A DNA stretch of 64,000 nt from Neptunicoccus cionae (GTDB lineage: Bacteria > Pseudomonadota > Alphaproteobacteria > Rhodobacterales > Rhodobacteraceae). This document shows, piece by piece, positions 1 through 9,141 of the stretch. Under the pieces are notes generated by a model. The model worked only from the letters and a program-made list of their open reading frames with translations. It was not told the origin of the DNA and made no database searches. Numbering within the stretch: position 1 is the stretch's first letter; each line of letters starts with the position of its first letter. The translations under genes and the position numbers were made by a program. The stretch spans positions 62,001 to 126,000 of the forward strand of contig NZ_PKOJ01000004.1 of assembly GCF_002860325.1 (NCBI RefSeq). Direction: 5' to 3'.

Positions 1-1
1 G

Positions 2-238
2 CCCGCCCCGACGAGCCACGCTTACGGCGCAACCTTGCTTGTATTGGGGGGGTACGGGCTGTTCCACGCAACAGTTGCAGCTTTGATGAGCGGCTTTCTG
101 GCGACACAAATGCGGCTTGGTTTCACCTCGGCCAAGCGGCGTGCCGCCTTCCCTATTGTTGCGCTGTGGGTGAAGTACGCGAGTATTACAGGTCTCATCA
201 TTCTTTCTGCGGCCCATCTTCCCGGTATGCTCTCATGA
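2..238 (+). CDS. C-terminal end of a haem-copper oxidase subunit (subunit III domain), truncated by the window edge
   Basis: The reading frame is open from base 2 and gives 78 residues before a TGA at 236-238; the true start lies outside the window. The fragment reads SHAYGATLLVL, then an FHATVAALMSG helix, a short basic loop (SAKRR) and a final helix with WVKYASITGL. This is the pattern of the last two transmembrane helices of cytochrome c oxidase subunit III or of a fused subunit I/III chain. Such proteins sit in the inner membrane as part of the terminal oxidase. Its stop overlaps the next start (ATGA), so the two are translationally coupled. The family call is from pattern memory over a short piece. 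Confidence 0.55.
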   Translation, partial: PAPTSHAYGATLLVLGGYGLFHATVAALMSGFLATQMRLGFTSAKRRAAFPIVALWVKYASITGLIILSAAHLPGMLS

Positions 239-552
239 CAGAGCTTCTTCGTATCCTGCTCGCGCCGCTCGTCTGGCTCGTTTCATTCAGCGCAATTTAC
301 GGATTGCATGGTCTGCTGTGTGAAACCGCTGAGGGTTCATTTGCAGAGTTTCCGGTGCAAAGATTCGTCCTGCTTGCCGCATTTCTGCTGGCAATTGCCC
401 TACAGATCACAATTCTTTGGGTGCTCTACCAGCCCCGCTTTGCGGCGCCTGCGGGACTCTTGCGTTTTGTCAGCCGCGCGGGCGGCTGGACGGGGCTGGT
501 CGCAACGGTCTGGACCCTGTTTCCGATTGTGGCTCTCTCCACCTGCACCTAA
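235..552 (+). CDS. Small membrane protein of the oxidase cluster, function unknown
   Basis: This 105-residue protein starts at the ATG that overlaps the preceding stop (ATGA). It has three hydrophobic stretches, at roughly residues 6-27, 44-66 and 80-102, so it is probably a three-helix inner-membrane protein. The N-terminus (LLRILLAPLVWLVSFSAIYGLHG) resembles short unnamed proteins that follow oxidase genes in other alphaproteobacteria. No catalytic motif is visible. The coupling to the oxidase fragment suggests a role in assembly or stability of the oxidase, which is inference only. A weak inverted repeat (TATAG at 567-571, CTATA at 579-583) lies just downstream without a T-run. Confidence 0.6.
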   Translation: MTELLRILLAPLVWLVSFSAIYGLHGLLCETAEGSFAEFPVQRFVLLAAFLLAIALQITILWVLYQPRFAAPAGLLRFVSRAGGWTGLVATVWTLFPIVALSTCT

Positions 553-663
553 ACTCCGATGCGGGGTATAGTTAAAACCTATAGCTCCCCACGTAATGTT
601 GAATGAGGGGTTGGCGCCCTGTTTCTGGCATGACGTTGCAAGGATTTGGCTTGGGGTACGGAA

Positions 664-1815
664 ATGGCAGATTTATCAGGATTGTTTGTAGTCTCTGTCG
701 AACAGGCTGTAGCAGCACCCTATGTGTCTGCCCGACTCGCCGAAGCGGGCGCCCGTGTGATCAAGGTTGAACGCCCCGAAGGGGATTTTGCACGCAATTA
801 TGACCAGCTTGTCCACGGCGAAAGCGCCTATTTCGTCTGGCTTAACCGGGGCAAGGAAAGTGTCTGTCTGGATTTACGCGAGGACGGAGACAAGGCTTTG
901 CTGTCAAAACTGATCGCCCGTGCCGATATCTTCATTCAGAACCTTGCTCCCGGCGCGATCGAACGGTTGGGTTTTGCTCCGGACGTTTTGCGCGTTAAGC
1001 ATCCCCGCCTGATAACGGTGTCGATCAGTGGCTACGGCGACGATGGCCCCATGGCGGACCGCAAGGCCTATGATCTGTTGGTGCAGGCGGAAAGCGGTCT
1101 GTCCGCGATCACTGGCAACGAGTCCGGTCCGGCCCGTGTCGGCGTGTCCGTTTGTGATGTTGCCTGCGGAATGACGGCCTATCAATCGGTGCTCGAAGCC
1201 CTGATAGCCCGGGGTACCACCGGCAAAGGCCGGCACCTCTCTATTAGTCTCTTTCACGCACTTGCTGACTGGATGAACGTTCCCTATCTGCAATACGCTT
1301 ACGGTGGAAAAACGCCTGCACGGGCGGGGCTGTCCCATCCCACCATCGCGCCTTACGGCGTATTTACCTGTGCCGATGGCGGACAAATCCTGCTGTCGAT
1401 CCAGAACGAACGGGAATGGATGCGGTTCTGTTCGGATGTTCTGGGGGACGAAAGGCTTGCCACCGATCCGCGTTTCTCCACCAATGCGCTGCGCGTTGAA
1501 AACCGGGGGGTGTTGGACGGGTTGGTCGCCGGTGCTTTCGCCTTGCGCGACAGGTCCGAAGTTGCACAACTACTTGACGATGCAGCGATCGCTTTCGGAC
1601 AGGTTTCTACAATGGCCGACCTAGCAGGGCATCCCCAGAACCGTTTCGTCGAAGCAGATACGCCTTCGGGGCCGGTGCGCCTTCTGGCACCGGGGGCACG
1701 GATAAACGGAGAGTCCCGCCCCTTTGGCCCCGTCCCTGCCCTTGGCGCACATACGAACGCTATTCGGGACGAATTTTTGCATTCTGACAAATCCGAACAT
1801 CTGACCGAGGAGTGA
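664..1815 (+). CDS. CaiB/BaiF family CoA-transferase (family III)
   Basis: Family III CoA-transferases move CoA between an acyl-CoA donor and a free carboxylic acid through an aspartyl-CoA thioester. The 383-residue product has the family start (GLFVVSVEQAVAAPYVSARLAEAGARVIKVE), the LDLR segment, and a catalytic Asp candidate at residue 137 in KAYDLLVQAESGL. I chose ATG 664 over an in-frame TTG at 646 because the TTG lacks a properly spaced ribosome site. The acyl-CoA dehydrogenase gene starts 8 bases after its stop, so the pair probably activates and then oxidises one acid. The acid is not identifiable from sequence. Confidence 0.9.
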   Translation: MADLSGLFVVSVEQAVAAPYVSARLAEAGARVIKVERPEGDFARNYDQLVHGESAYFVWLNRGKESVCLDLREDGDKALLSKLIARADIFIQNLAPGAIERLGFAPDVLRVKHPRLITVSISGYGDDGPMADRKAYDLLVQAESGLSAITGNESGPARVGVSVCDVACGMTAYQSVLEALIARGTTGKGRHLSISLFHALADWMNVPYLQYAYGGKTPARAGLSHPTIAPYGVFTCADGGQILLSIQNEREWMRFCSDVLGDERLATDPRFSTNALRVENRGVLDGLVAGAFALRDRSEVAQLLDDAAIAFGQVSTMADLAGHPQNRFVEADTPSGPVRLLAPGARINGESRPFGPVPALGAHTNAIRDEFLHSDKSEHLTEE

Positions 1816-1822
1816 TCTTATC

Positions 1823-2992
1823 GTGACCCTAGCCACCAGTGCCTCTGCCGCCCATGACGATTTGCGTGATGCCCTGCGCGCGCTTTGTGCCGGTTTCGCA
1901 CCGGAATATCATCGCAAGCACGCACAGGACGGTACCTACCCGACCGAATTCATCGACGCGCTGACACGTGACGGCTGGCTCGCTGCGATGATCCCCGAAA
2001 GTTATGGCGGCGCGGGGCTGGGCCTGACCGAAGCCTCTGTCATCATGGAGGAAATCAACCGCGGCGGCGGAAATGCGGGACATTGCCACGGGCAGATGTA
2101 CAATATGGGTACGCTCTTGCGTCACGGGTCAGATGCGCAAAAAGCCCGCTATCTGCCGGACATCGCCTCCGGCAAGCTCCGGCTGCAATCTATGGCGGTG
2201 ACAGAGCCGACGACCGGCACGGACACAACCAAGATCAAAACCACAGCGCACCGTAAGGGGGACCGCTATGTGATCAATGGTCAGAAAGTCTGGATCAGCC
2301 GTCTGGAACATTCCGACCTGATGATCCTGCTGGCGCGCACGACGCCTCTGGCAGAGGTAAAGAAGAAATCCCACGGCATGAGTATTTTCATTGTCGAGCT
2401 TTCAGACGCGCTCGGTCAGGGCATGGAAATCCAGCCGATCCGCAACATGGTCGGCCATGAAACCCATGAGGTGTTTTTCGACAATCTGGAAATTCCCGCT
2501 GAAAACCTGATCGGCGAAGAAGGCATGGGCTTTCGCTATATCCTTGACGGTCTGAATGCCGAAAGAACCCTGATTGCTGCCGAATGTATCGGTGACGGCT
2601 ACTGGTTTTTGGAACGTGCCGCGGACTATGCCAACGAGCGGGTGGTGTTCGACCGTCCAATCGGACAAAATCAGGGCGTATCCTTCCCGCTGGCGCGGGC
2701 CTATGTGAATGTCGAGGCCGCCAACCTTATGCGGTTTGAAGCCTGTCGCCGCTTTGATGCGCAACAGGATTGCGGGGCGCAGGCCAATATGGCCAAACTG
2801 CTCTCCGCCGATGCGTCATGGGAGGCTGCGAACGCCTGTCTCCAGACCCACGGCGGTTTCGGCTTTGCCGAAGAATACGATATCGAGCGAAAATTCCGCG
2901 AAACCCGGCTTTATCAGGTGGCACCGATTTCCACCAACCTGATCCTGAGCTATGTGGCAGAGCATGTGCTGGGCCTGCCCCGCTCATTCTGA
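1823..2992 (+). CDS. Acyl-CoA dehydrogenase family protein with an unusual active-site tail
   Basis: This 389-residue flavoenzyme has the usual acyl-CoA dehydrogenase layout: N-terminal helical domain, beta domain with MAVTEPTTGTD and the KVWIS segment, and C-terminal helices with the FDRPIGQNQ stretch and QTHGGFGFAEEY. The start is GTG 1823 behind GAGGAG at 1807-1812. The position that carries the catalytic Glu in medium-chain enzymes (YEGT) reads LYQVAPIST here, so that Glu is absent (Ala367-Pro368). A Glu at 247 (GLNAER) sits where isovaleryl-CoA dehydrogenase has its base (DLER). It is probably coupled to the CoA-transferase upstream and ends 10 bases from the convergent LysR gene. Confidence 0.9.
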   Translation: MTLATSASAAHDDLRDALRALCAGFAPEYHRKHAQDGTYPTEFIDALTRDGWLAAMIPESYGGAGLGLTEASVIMEEINRGGGNAGHCHGQMYNMGTLLRHGSDAQKARYLPDIASGKLRLQSMAVTEPTTGTDTTKIKTTAHRKGDRYVINGQKVWISRLEHSDLMILLARTTPLAEVKKKSHGMSIFIVELSDALGQGMEIQPIRNMVGHETHEVFFDNLEIPAENLIGEEGMGFRYILDGLNAERTLIAAECIGDGYWFLERAADYANERVVFDRPIGQNQGVSFPLARAYVNVEAANLMRFEACRRFDAQQDCGAQANMAKLLSADASWEAANACLQTHGGFGFAEEYDIERKFRETRLYQVAPISTNLILSYVAEHVLGLPRSF

Positions 2993-3001
2993 CGGATTTT
3001 G

Positions 3002-3946
3002 CTATTCCGGCGTCCAGACCAGTTCGCCCTCCCAAATCCCGCGTCGAACCATTTCAGCGGCGACCGTTAATGTCATCCGTTCAATCGCAGCGCTGGCGCG
3101 GGTTTGGGGGCGTAGCGGGTTCTTGGCGAGATAAACCGGACGGGAGATCGCCGGGTCGACAATCGGTGATTTGAGCAACTTTCCCTCTTGCACGTAGTCA
3201 TGGCAGGCCGCAGGCGCAAAGATCGAAAACCCCGACCCGCGAGCCACCAGTTCCTTGATCTGGGTCATAGCGTCCAGTTCCGTTACCACGTTCAGACTGA
3301 CGCCGCTTTGCGCGGCGGCGTTTTCAATGATCCGGCGTAATCCGTGCGGTTCGCCCGGAAGGATCAAGTCCAGACGCTCCAGCGATCTGAGAGATACGGG
3401 CGCACCGGGCGGTGTGTCCAGCGGCCACGCATCGGGCGCGGAAAAGAAGTAGAGTTGTTCATTCAAAACATGGGTCGCCTGAAAATGGGAAATCCCTTTG
3501 AGGTCGTAAAGAAATCCGATCTCGACAGTTTCATCCTCTATCCACGACTTGATGAAACCGCTCATCGCTTCGCTTGTCCTGAGCCTCACCTGTGGCAGTT
3601 CCAGACGCACGGTTTCAGACAAAGGAACGGCCATCACCATAGACACCGAAGGCGGCATCCCGAAGTGCACTTTGCCGGTGATGTGCCGGCCCGTCTCACG
3701 CAGTTCATCCACGCAGCGCGACATAGCCTCGCAAATTTCTCTGGCGTGGCGAAGCAGCAATTCACCTTCCGCGGTCAGAGTTGATCCACGGGGCGACCGG
3801 ACCACAAGTTGAACCTGTAGTTCCTCTTCCATATTCACCAGATGCTGGGAAAGCGACGGCTGCGCAATATTCAGCCGCAGTGCTGCCGCTGACACAGAGC
3901 CGGTTTCCGCAATCGCGATGAAATAACGAAGCTGTCTTATGTCCAC
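3002..3946 (-). CDS. LysR-type transcriptional regulator
   Basis: This 314-residue protein has the N-terminal winged helix-turn-helix of LysR regulators (RQLRYFIAIAETGSVSAAALRLNIAQPSLSQ, split here for description) within the first 60 residues, then a periplasmic-binding-like effector domain. The start is GTG 3946, with AAAGG on the minus strand about 8 bases upstream; an in-frame upstream start would add an unlikely basic tail. It is divergent from the peptide ABC operon and convergent with the acyl-CoA dehydrogenase. It may regulate either side; divergent placement favours the ABC operon. The effector is unknown. Confidence 0.9.
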   Translation of the reverse strand: MDIRQLRYFIAIAETGSVSAAALRLNIAQPSLSQHLVNMEEELQVQLVVRSPRGSTLTAEGELLLRHAREICEAMSRCVDELRETGRHITGKVHFGMPPSVSMVMAVPLSETVRLELPQVRLRTSEAMSGFIKSWIEDETVEIGFLYDLKGISHFQATHVLNEQLYFFSAPDAWPLDTPPGAPVSLRSLERLDLILPGEPHGLRRIIENAAAQSGVSLNVVTELDAMTQIKELVARGSGFSIFAPAACHDYVQEGKLLKSPIVDPAISRPVYLAKNPLRPQTRASAAIERMTLTVAAEMVRRGIWEGELVWTPE

Positions 3947-4245
3947 GGAAAACCTTTCACTTGCCCGATGGCAGGGCGATCCAGCGCCCCGCACGTTCCG
4001 GTCATTTTCTTCAGACTGTCCGTTCCGCGTGGAAGGGACAACCGGTTATTTCAAGGAACGGCCCCTGCGGTGCAAACGCTGCGGTATTTTCTTGCCAAGC
4101 AACAGCGCGATTTTGCAGTGACTTTCCTGCGCAGGTTTCTCGGACTCAACTACTCGGTTTACACCTGTTATTTTTTTACCAAATTAATTTCATGATGATA
4201 GACTGGCATCACATACTTGATTCTAACCATGGAAAGAGATTGATA
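3947..4245. promoter_or_regulatory. Divergent control region between the LysR gene and the peptide ABC operon
   Basis: This 299-base gap is the largest in the window and holds no convincing gene. Visible symmetry includes a perfect 10-base palindrome CCTGCGCAGG at 4126-4135 and a dyad TGATG-N9-CATCA at 4193-4211, about 35-50 bases before the substrate-binding protein start. Either could be a LysR site, but neither is repeated elsewhere. An A/T-rich stretch at 4163-4190 is a reasonable promoter location. No promoter hexamers are clear enough to name. Confidence 0.35.
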
Positions 4246-5745
4246 ATGATCAATGCCAAGGGACTGGTGATCGTCACATTTACGGCTGCCACACTCGCCG
4301 GTGGTTCGTTCGCGCAGGATATTGTGCGCATCGCATCGCCTAACAAAGTTACAACACTGGACCCGATTGCATCTGCAGCAGCGGGAAATATCGAGGCATT
4401 CGGCCAGCTCTACGCGCGGTTGCTTCGCAAGGACCGGGACGGCAATCTCCAGCCCGCTCTCGCAGAAAGCTGGACAATTTCCGACGATGGTCTGACCTAC
4501 ACTTTCGACTTGCGGGACGCAAAATTCTCTGACGGCACTACGATCACTGCAGAAGATGTGGCGTTCAGTCTCAACCGTGTCGCCAAAGATGAAGCATCCG
4601 CATATCCGGCGGCTTATGCGCCTGTCTCGGCGTTTACGGCGGTTGACGACGACACTGTCACTCTGACGCTGGAATATCCGAGTGCTCCGATGCTCTCTTA
4701 TATGGAAATTTTCAACGCTGGCATCATCAGCAAAGATGATGTCGAAGCCCGCGGCGAAGAGGCATTTGCCGGCGATCCGGTCACATCCGGCCCGTTTATG
4801 GTGGAGGCATGGAAGCCGAATGATCGCCTGACCCTAAAGGCAAACCCGAATTACTGGCGGGATGGCTATCCCAAGGTGGCGGGTGCAGACCTGATTGAGG
4901 TTCAGGACGATAACACCCGCACGTCCATGATGCTTGCAGGGGAAATCGACGCCAGTCGCGGTGTTCCCTTTGCCCAAGTGGATGAGGTCGATGGCAGCGA
5001 CTCTGTTACTGTGCCTCTGTCCCCCTCAACGCTGATTTACGGCGTGATGCCAAACCACGCCAAAGCGCCGTTTGATAACCTGAACGTGCGCAAAGCCGCA
5101 GCAATGGCCCTGAACCGTGAAGCGACGACCAAGGCGATGACCCTTGGTAAAGCGGTCGTTGCAAACAGCACCCTGCCCAATGCGCTGACCTTTCATAACG
5201 CTGACATTGCACCGCCTGCTTACGATCCGGCAGCGGCACGGGAACTGCTTGAATCCGAAGGCGCGCTCGGGGCTGAGATTACATTGATGATTACTCCAAG
5301 CTTTGAACAGGCAGCAACGCTTTTGAAGGCGCAATGGGACGCTGCAGGGTTTAAAACGACTGTGGAGCGCGTTGACGGCGGCTTGTGGTGGGATCGCCTG
5401 ACCAAGGGCGACTATCAGGTAACAATCAACTGGTGGTATAATGAAACCGAAGACCCCGACCTTGCCGTTCGTTGGGCCGTTTGCGGCAGTTGCGGCAACA
5501 ATTCCTATTACACCAACTATAACAATGACGATGTTAACCAGATGGTTGAAGACGCTCTTCGCGAACAGGATGAAGCCAAACGCGGCGCGCTTTACAAGGA
5601 AATCCAGCGGATCTCGACCGAAGAACTGGCGCAGATTCCGTTGTATTATCCGCCCTTTGCCAATGCCTATTCCACACGGATCAAGGGCCTGACCCTGACG
5701 CCGTCCCTGCAATGGACACTGGAAGAAACAGAGATCGTCAACTGA
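4246..5745 (+). CDS. Peptide-type ABC transporter substrate-binding protein (SBP_bac_5 family)
   Basis: This 499-residue periplasmic protein captures a peptide, opine or similar ligand for the permeases encoded next. ATG 4246 gives a clean Sec signal (about residues 1-23, cleavage near SFA/QDIV) after a purine-rich site at 4231-4239. An upstream in-frame extension would bury the signal and was rejected. The family pattern is clear: TLDPIAS near the mature start, LAESWTISDDGLTYTFDLRDAKFSDG, and late NWWYNETEDPD. Two Cys in CGSCGNN near the C-terminal third could form a disulfide. It is the first gene of a six-gene run with overlapping stops and starts. Confidence 0.9.
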   Translation: MINAKGLVIVTFTAATLAGGSFAQDIVRIASPNKVTTLDPIASAAAGNIEAFGQLYARLLRKDRDGNLQPALAESWTISDDGLTYTFDLRDAKFSDGTTITAEDVAFSLNRVAKDEASAYPAAYAPVSAFTAVDDDTVTLTLEYPSAPMLSYMEIFNAGIISKDDVEARGEEAFAGDPVTSGPFMVEAWKPNDRLTLKANPNYWRDGYPKVAGADLIEVQDDNTRTSMMLAGEIDASRGVPFAQVDEVDGSDSVTVPLSPSTLIYGVMPNHAKAPFDNLNVRKAAAMALNREATTKAMTLGKAVVANSTLPNALTFHNADIAPPAYDPAAARELLESEGALGAEITLMITPSFEQAATLLKAQWDAAGFKTTVERVDGGLWWDRLTKGDYQVTINWWYNETEDPDLAVRWAVCGSCGNNSYYTNYNNDDVNQMVEDALREQDEAKRGALYKEIQRISTEELAQIPLYYPPFANAYSTRIKGLTLTPSLQWTLEETEIVN

Positions 5746-5801
5746 TCCAGCTCTCTGGCCTGCCGCATTGGCGGGCCAGAGATTACAGGCGGAGCAAATA
5801 C

Positions 5802-6740
5802 TTGAAAATTCTACGTTTCATCGTCGCCAGATTATTGCAATCTGTGCCGGTCCTGCTGGGTGTCAGCATCGTGACATTCCTGCTGATGGTGAACACACCC
5901 GGCGACCCGATCCGCCTGCTTGTAGGTGTTCGCGCGTCTGACGAGACAATCGCAATTATCCGCGACCGGTACGGTCTGGATGATCCGATTTTGTCCCAGT
6001 ATTTTACCTACCTCGGGAACCTGGTGCAGGGGGATCTCGGGGCGTCCTTGCGTTTCAGAGTGCCCGTGTCCGAACTGATCGGCCAGTTCTATCCAGTCAC
6101 TTTGTTTCTTGTAGTCTATTCTATCGTGTTGATCCTGCCCCCTGTGATCCTGCTGTCTGTCTGGTCTGCAAAACGGCCAAATGGTCCTGCGGACCAGATC
6201 ATCCGGATTGTCGGGGTTGTCGGTCTTGCGATGCCTGTGTTCTGGGTTGGCTTGCTGTTTGCCCGTTTCTTCGGCGTGACGCTCGGTCTGTTTCCGGTTA
6301 GCGGTTTTGGTGACACAATTCCCCAGCACTTCCTGCACCTGTTCCTCCCCGCCCTGACAACGGCCATCTGGGTGGTTCCGATCCTGACACGCAATCTGCG
6401 CTCTGCGTTACTGGACGAAATGAACCGCGATTATGTGACAGCGGGCATGTCCAAAGGGCTGGGAGCGTCACAAGTATTCCGCACCCATGTGTTCCCGAAC
6501 TCGGTTCTGCCAACGCTGAACCTGTTCGCGGTGATCGTGGCGTATCTGCTGGGCGGTTCCGTGATAGTTGAAACCGTTTACGCTGTCCCGGGAATGGGTA
6601 AGCTGATGGTGGATAGTATCCTTGCACGGGACTATTTCGTTGTACAGGGGGCCACTTTGGTATTCGCCCTTACGACCATTGTTGTCATGCTTGCTGTTGA
6701 TATCCTGTCGGCGCTTATAGATCCGAGGATCAACACATGA
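5802..6740 (+). CDS. Peptide-type ABC transporter permease, DppB class
   Basis: This 312-residue inner-membrane permease begins at TTG 5802, supported by GGCGGAG at 5788-5794 with 7-base spacing. The first residues (LKILRFIVARLLQSVPVLLGVSIVTF, read in parts) are the canonical DppB/OppB N-terminus, followed by the large periplasmic loop containing RDRYGLDDPI. A cytoplasmic EAA-like loop appears around AGMSKGLGASQVFRTHV. About six transmembrane helices are expected. Its stop overlaps the start of the second permease (ATGA), so the two subunits are made in equal amounts. No fault is seen. Confidence 0.93.
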   Translation: MKILRFIVARLLQSVPVLLGVSIVTFLLMVNTPGDPIRLLVGVRASDETIAIIRDRYGLDDPILSQYFTYLGNLVQGDLGASLRFRVPVSELIGQFYPVTLFLVVYSIVLILPPVILLSVWSAKRPNGPADQIIRIVGVVGLAMPVFWVGLLFARFFGVTLGLFPVSGFGDTIPQHFLHLFLPALTTAIWVVPILTRNLRSALLDEMNRDYVTAGMSKGLGASQVFRTHVFPNSVLPTLNLFAVIVAYLLGGSVIVETVYAVPGMGKLMVDSILARDYFVVQGATLVFALTTIVVMLAVDILSALIDPRINT

Positions 6741-7540
6741 AGCTCTCGCCGATGTTTGTTTGCGGTGCCACGCTGGTGGCCGTGTGGAGCCTCATTGCGC
6801 TTGCAGCCCCCCTGCTTGCCACCCATGATCCTTATGCGATCGACTTCGAGGCGCTTCTTGCCCCCCCGAGTGCCGAGCACTGGTTCGGGTCTGACAATGT
6901 GGGACGCGATACCTACAGCCGGGTGATCTACGGTTCGCGTCTTGCGCTTTATATTGGTTTGCTCGGAGTGATTGCACCGATGGTTATCGGCATGACAATC
7001 GGACTGCTGGCGGGATATTTCGGTGGCTGGGTCGACACAATCGCCATGCGTATTCTGGACATAACCGTGCCGTTTCCATTCTTCGTTCTGGTCCTGTCTA
7101 TCGTTGCGGTACTTGGCCCCGGAATTGAAAACTACTTTATCGCTTTGGCGCTGGTGGGTTGGGTCGGCTATGCGCGGCTGGCGCGGGCCGAAGCCATCGT
7201 GCTGCGCAGTTCCGAATTCGTTCTCGCAGCGCGCACTATGGGTTTTTCACATCCCTACATACTGTTTCGCCACGTATTGCCCAATGCCTTGTCACCTGTC
7301 GTGGTCTATATGATGACCGACGTAACGCTGGTTATCCTGTTCGGTGCCGCGCTTGGCTTCTTGGGAATGGGTGTGTCCCCGCCAGCCGCAGAATGGGGCG
7401 TGATGATTGCCGAAGGACAAATCTATATTTCTACCGCCTGGTGGATCAGCTTCTTTCCCGGACTGGCGATGGTTCTGATCGGCGTGGGTTTTGCCCTGAT
7501 GGGCGACGGACTGGCCAAAATGTTAAGGATCGAGCGATGA
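6737..7540 (+). CDS. Peptide-type ABC transporter permease, DppC class
   Basis: The second permease subunit has 267 residues, the usual length for DppC when the N-terminal leader is short. It shows the family signature HWFGSDNVGRDTYSRVIYGSR near residues 50-70 and an EAA-type loop with AARTMGFSHPYILFRHVLPN. The start ATG 6737 overlaps the preceding stop and its own stop overlaps the ATPase start. It pairs with the DppB-class subunit in the inner membrane to form the transport channel. Confidence 0.93.
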   Translation: MKLSPMFVCGATLVAVWSLIALAAPLLATHDPYAIDFEALLAPPSAEHWFGSDNVGRDTYSRVIYGSRLALYIGLLGVIAPMVIGMTIGLLAGYFGGWVDTIAMRILDITVPFPFFVLVLSIVAVLGPGIENYFIALALVGWVGYARLARAEAIVLRSSEFVLAARTMGFSHPYILFRHVLPNALSPVVVYMMTDVTLVILFGAALGFLGMGVSPPAAEWGVMIAEGQIYISTAWWISFFPGLAMVLIGVGFALMGDGLAKMLRIER

Positions 7541-9141
7541 CCCCCTTGCTGTCTGTCCGCAACCTTTCTGTACGTTTTGGCGAAACCCTTGCCGTTGACG
7601 ATGTCTCCTTTGACCTGCCCCGAGGCGGGGCGTTGGGAATCGTCGGAGAAAGCGGATCAGGAAAATCGGTGACCTGCCGTGCCCTGATGAAACTGCTGCC
7701 GTCAACTGCCCGTACTGAGGGTGAAATCCGTTTTGAGGAACAGGATATTCTGGGGGCCTCCGAAGCCACCTTGAACACCCTGAGGGGCAAGCGCATTGCG
7801 ATGATTTTTCAGAGCCCCGCTTCCCATCTCGATCCTCTTATGCGGATAGGGGATCAGGTCGCGGAAACCCTGCGCAAACACACAGAACTGAAGGGCCGGG
7901 CCATTCAGGAGGAAGTTCTGCGCCTGCTCGACGTAGTGCGCATCCCCGAGCCCGAACGCTGGGCGCGTTCCTATCCGCATCAACTGTCCGGAGGGATGAA
8001 ACAGCGCGCGATGATCGCCGGTGCGCTCGCCTGCAAACCGGATCTGTTGCTGGCAGATGAACCGACCACGGCGCTTGATGCAACGGTGCAGAAAAGTGTG
8101 TTGGACCTGTTGGTGGAACTACGGCAGTCACAAGGGCTATCGATGATCTTTGTCAGCCACGATCTCGGCGCAGTTGCGCGGGTCTGTGAAGATGTAATTG
8201 TCATGCGTAAATCCCGCGTGGTTGAAACGGGCAAAACCCGAACCGTTATTGACTCACCACAACATGAATACACACGGATGCTGATCGCCTCCCATCCGGA
8301 TCGCCTGACACAACACACACCACCAGTCGCCCCGAAAGCAGCACCGCTGTTAGAGGCGCGAGGCGTTCAGGTCCGGTACGGGGGCGGGGGATTAACTGAT
8401 ATCTTCACAAAACGGGCGAGCGGTTTTCTGGCAGTAAAAGGGGCAGATTTCTCCGTTCAGCCCGGAGAGACCCTCGGCATCGTCGGGGAAAGCGGATCGG
8501 GCAAAAGCACGATGGCCCGCGCGTTGGTGGGTCTGGTCAAACCGGCAGCAGGGGAGATCCTTTTCGAAGGTGCACCTGCCCGTCCTTTTGGGCGCAACCG
8601 CGCCGATTATCTGCGTGATGTGCAACTGGTCTATCAACACCCATATGAAGCCTTGTCGCCGCGGATGCGCATCCGCGACGCTATTGCGGAACCGCTGCGC
8701 CGCCACAAACTCTGCGCGCCACAGAACGTGGCGGCAAGGGTCGCGGATCTTATGGCACAGGTCGACCTCGACCCGTCACTTGGTGATCGCTTGCCTGCAC
8801 AGCTTTCGGGTGGTCAATGCCAGCGCATTGCAATCGCGCGGGCATTGGCAATGGACCCGCGGGTTCTGATCGCGGATGAAGTCACCTCCGCGCTGGACGT
8901 CACCCTGCAAGCACAGGTAATGGACCTTTTGATCAGATTGCAAAAAGAACGGGGATTAACGATGATTTTCATCAGCCATGACCTCGCTGTCATCAGGCGG
9001 TTATGCAACTCCGTAATCGTAATGCGACGCGGCGAGATTGTAGAAGCCGGACCAACCGATCAAGTCTTTGACAATCCGTCAGAGGAGTACACACGCACTC
9101 TGATTAACGCGATCCCCCACCTAGAGGCTGCACACCCATGA
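7537..9141 (+). CDS. Fused dual ABC ATPase (DppD-DppF type)
   Basis: Both ATPase subunits of the importer are fused in one 534-residue chain. Domain 1 has Walker A GESGSGKS at 37-44, signature LSGGMKQR from 150 and Walker B LLLADEP from 170. Domain 2 has Walker A GESGSGKS at 317-324 and signature LSGGQCQR from 423, followed by the second DEVTSALD. A linker with PPVAPKAAPLLE joins them, and domain 2 carries the insert typical of DppF-type subunits. The start ATG 7537 overlaps the permease stop. It powers import at the cytoplasmic face. Confidence 0.94.
   Translation: MTPLLSVRNLSVRFGETLAVDDVSFDLPRGGALGIVGESGSGKSVTCRALMKLLPSTARTEGEIRFEEQDILGASEATLNTLRGKRIAMIFQSPASHLDPLMRIGDQVAETLRKHTELKGRAIQEEVLRLLDVVRIPEPERWARSYPHQLSGGMKQRAMIAGALACKPDLLLADEPTTALDATVQKSVLDLLVELRQSQGLSMIFVSHDLGAVARVCEDVIVMRKSRVVETGKTRTVIDSPQHEYTRMLIASHPDRLTQHTPPVAPKAAPLLEARGVQVRYGGGGLTDIFTKRASGFLAVKGADFSVQPGETLGIVGESGSGKSTMARALVGLVKPAAGEILFEGAPARPFGRNRADYLRDVQLVYQHPYEALSPRMRIRDAIAEPLRRHKLCAPQNVAARVADLMAQVDLDPSLGDRLPAQLSGGQCQRIAIARALAMDPRVLIADEVTSALDVTLQAQVMDLLIRLQKERGLTMIFISHDLAVIRRLCNSVIVMRRGEIVEAGPTDQVFDNPSEEYTRTLINAIPHLEAAHP

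Noticed and set aside
563-590. Inverted repeat TATAG/CTATA with flanking GGGG/CCCC before the CoA-transferase gene
   Set aside because: Interrupted stem, no T-run and no family of sites; too weak to call a terminator or operator.
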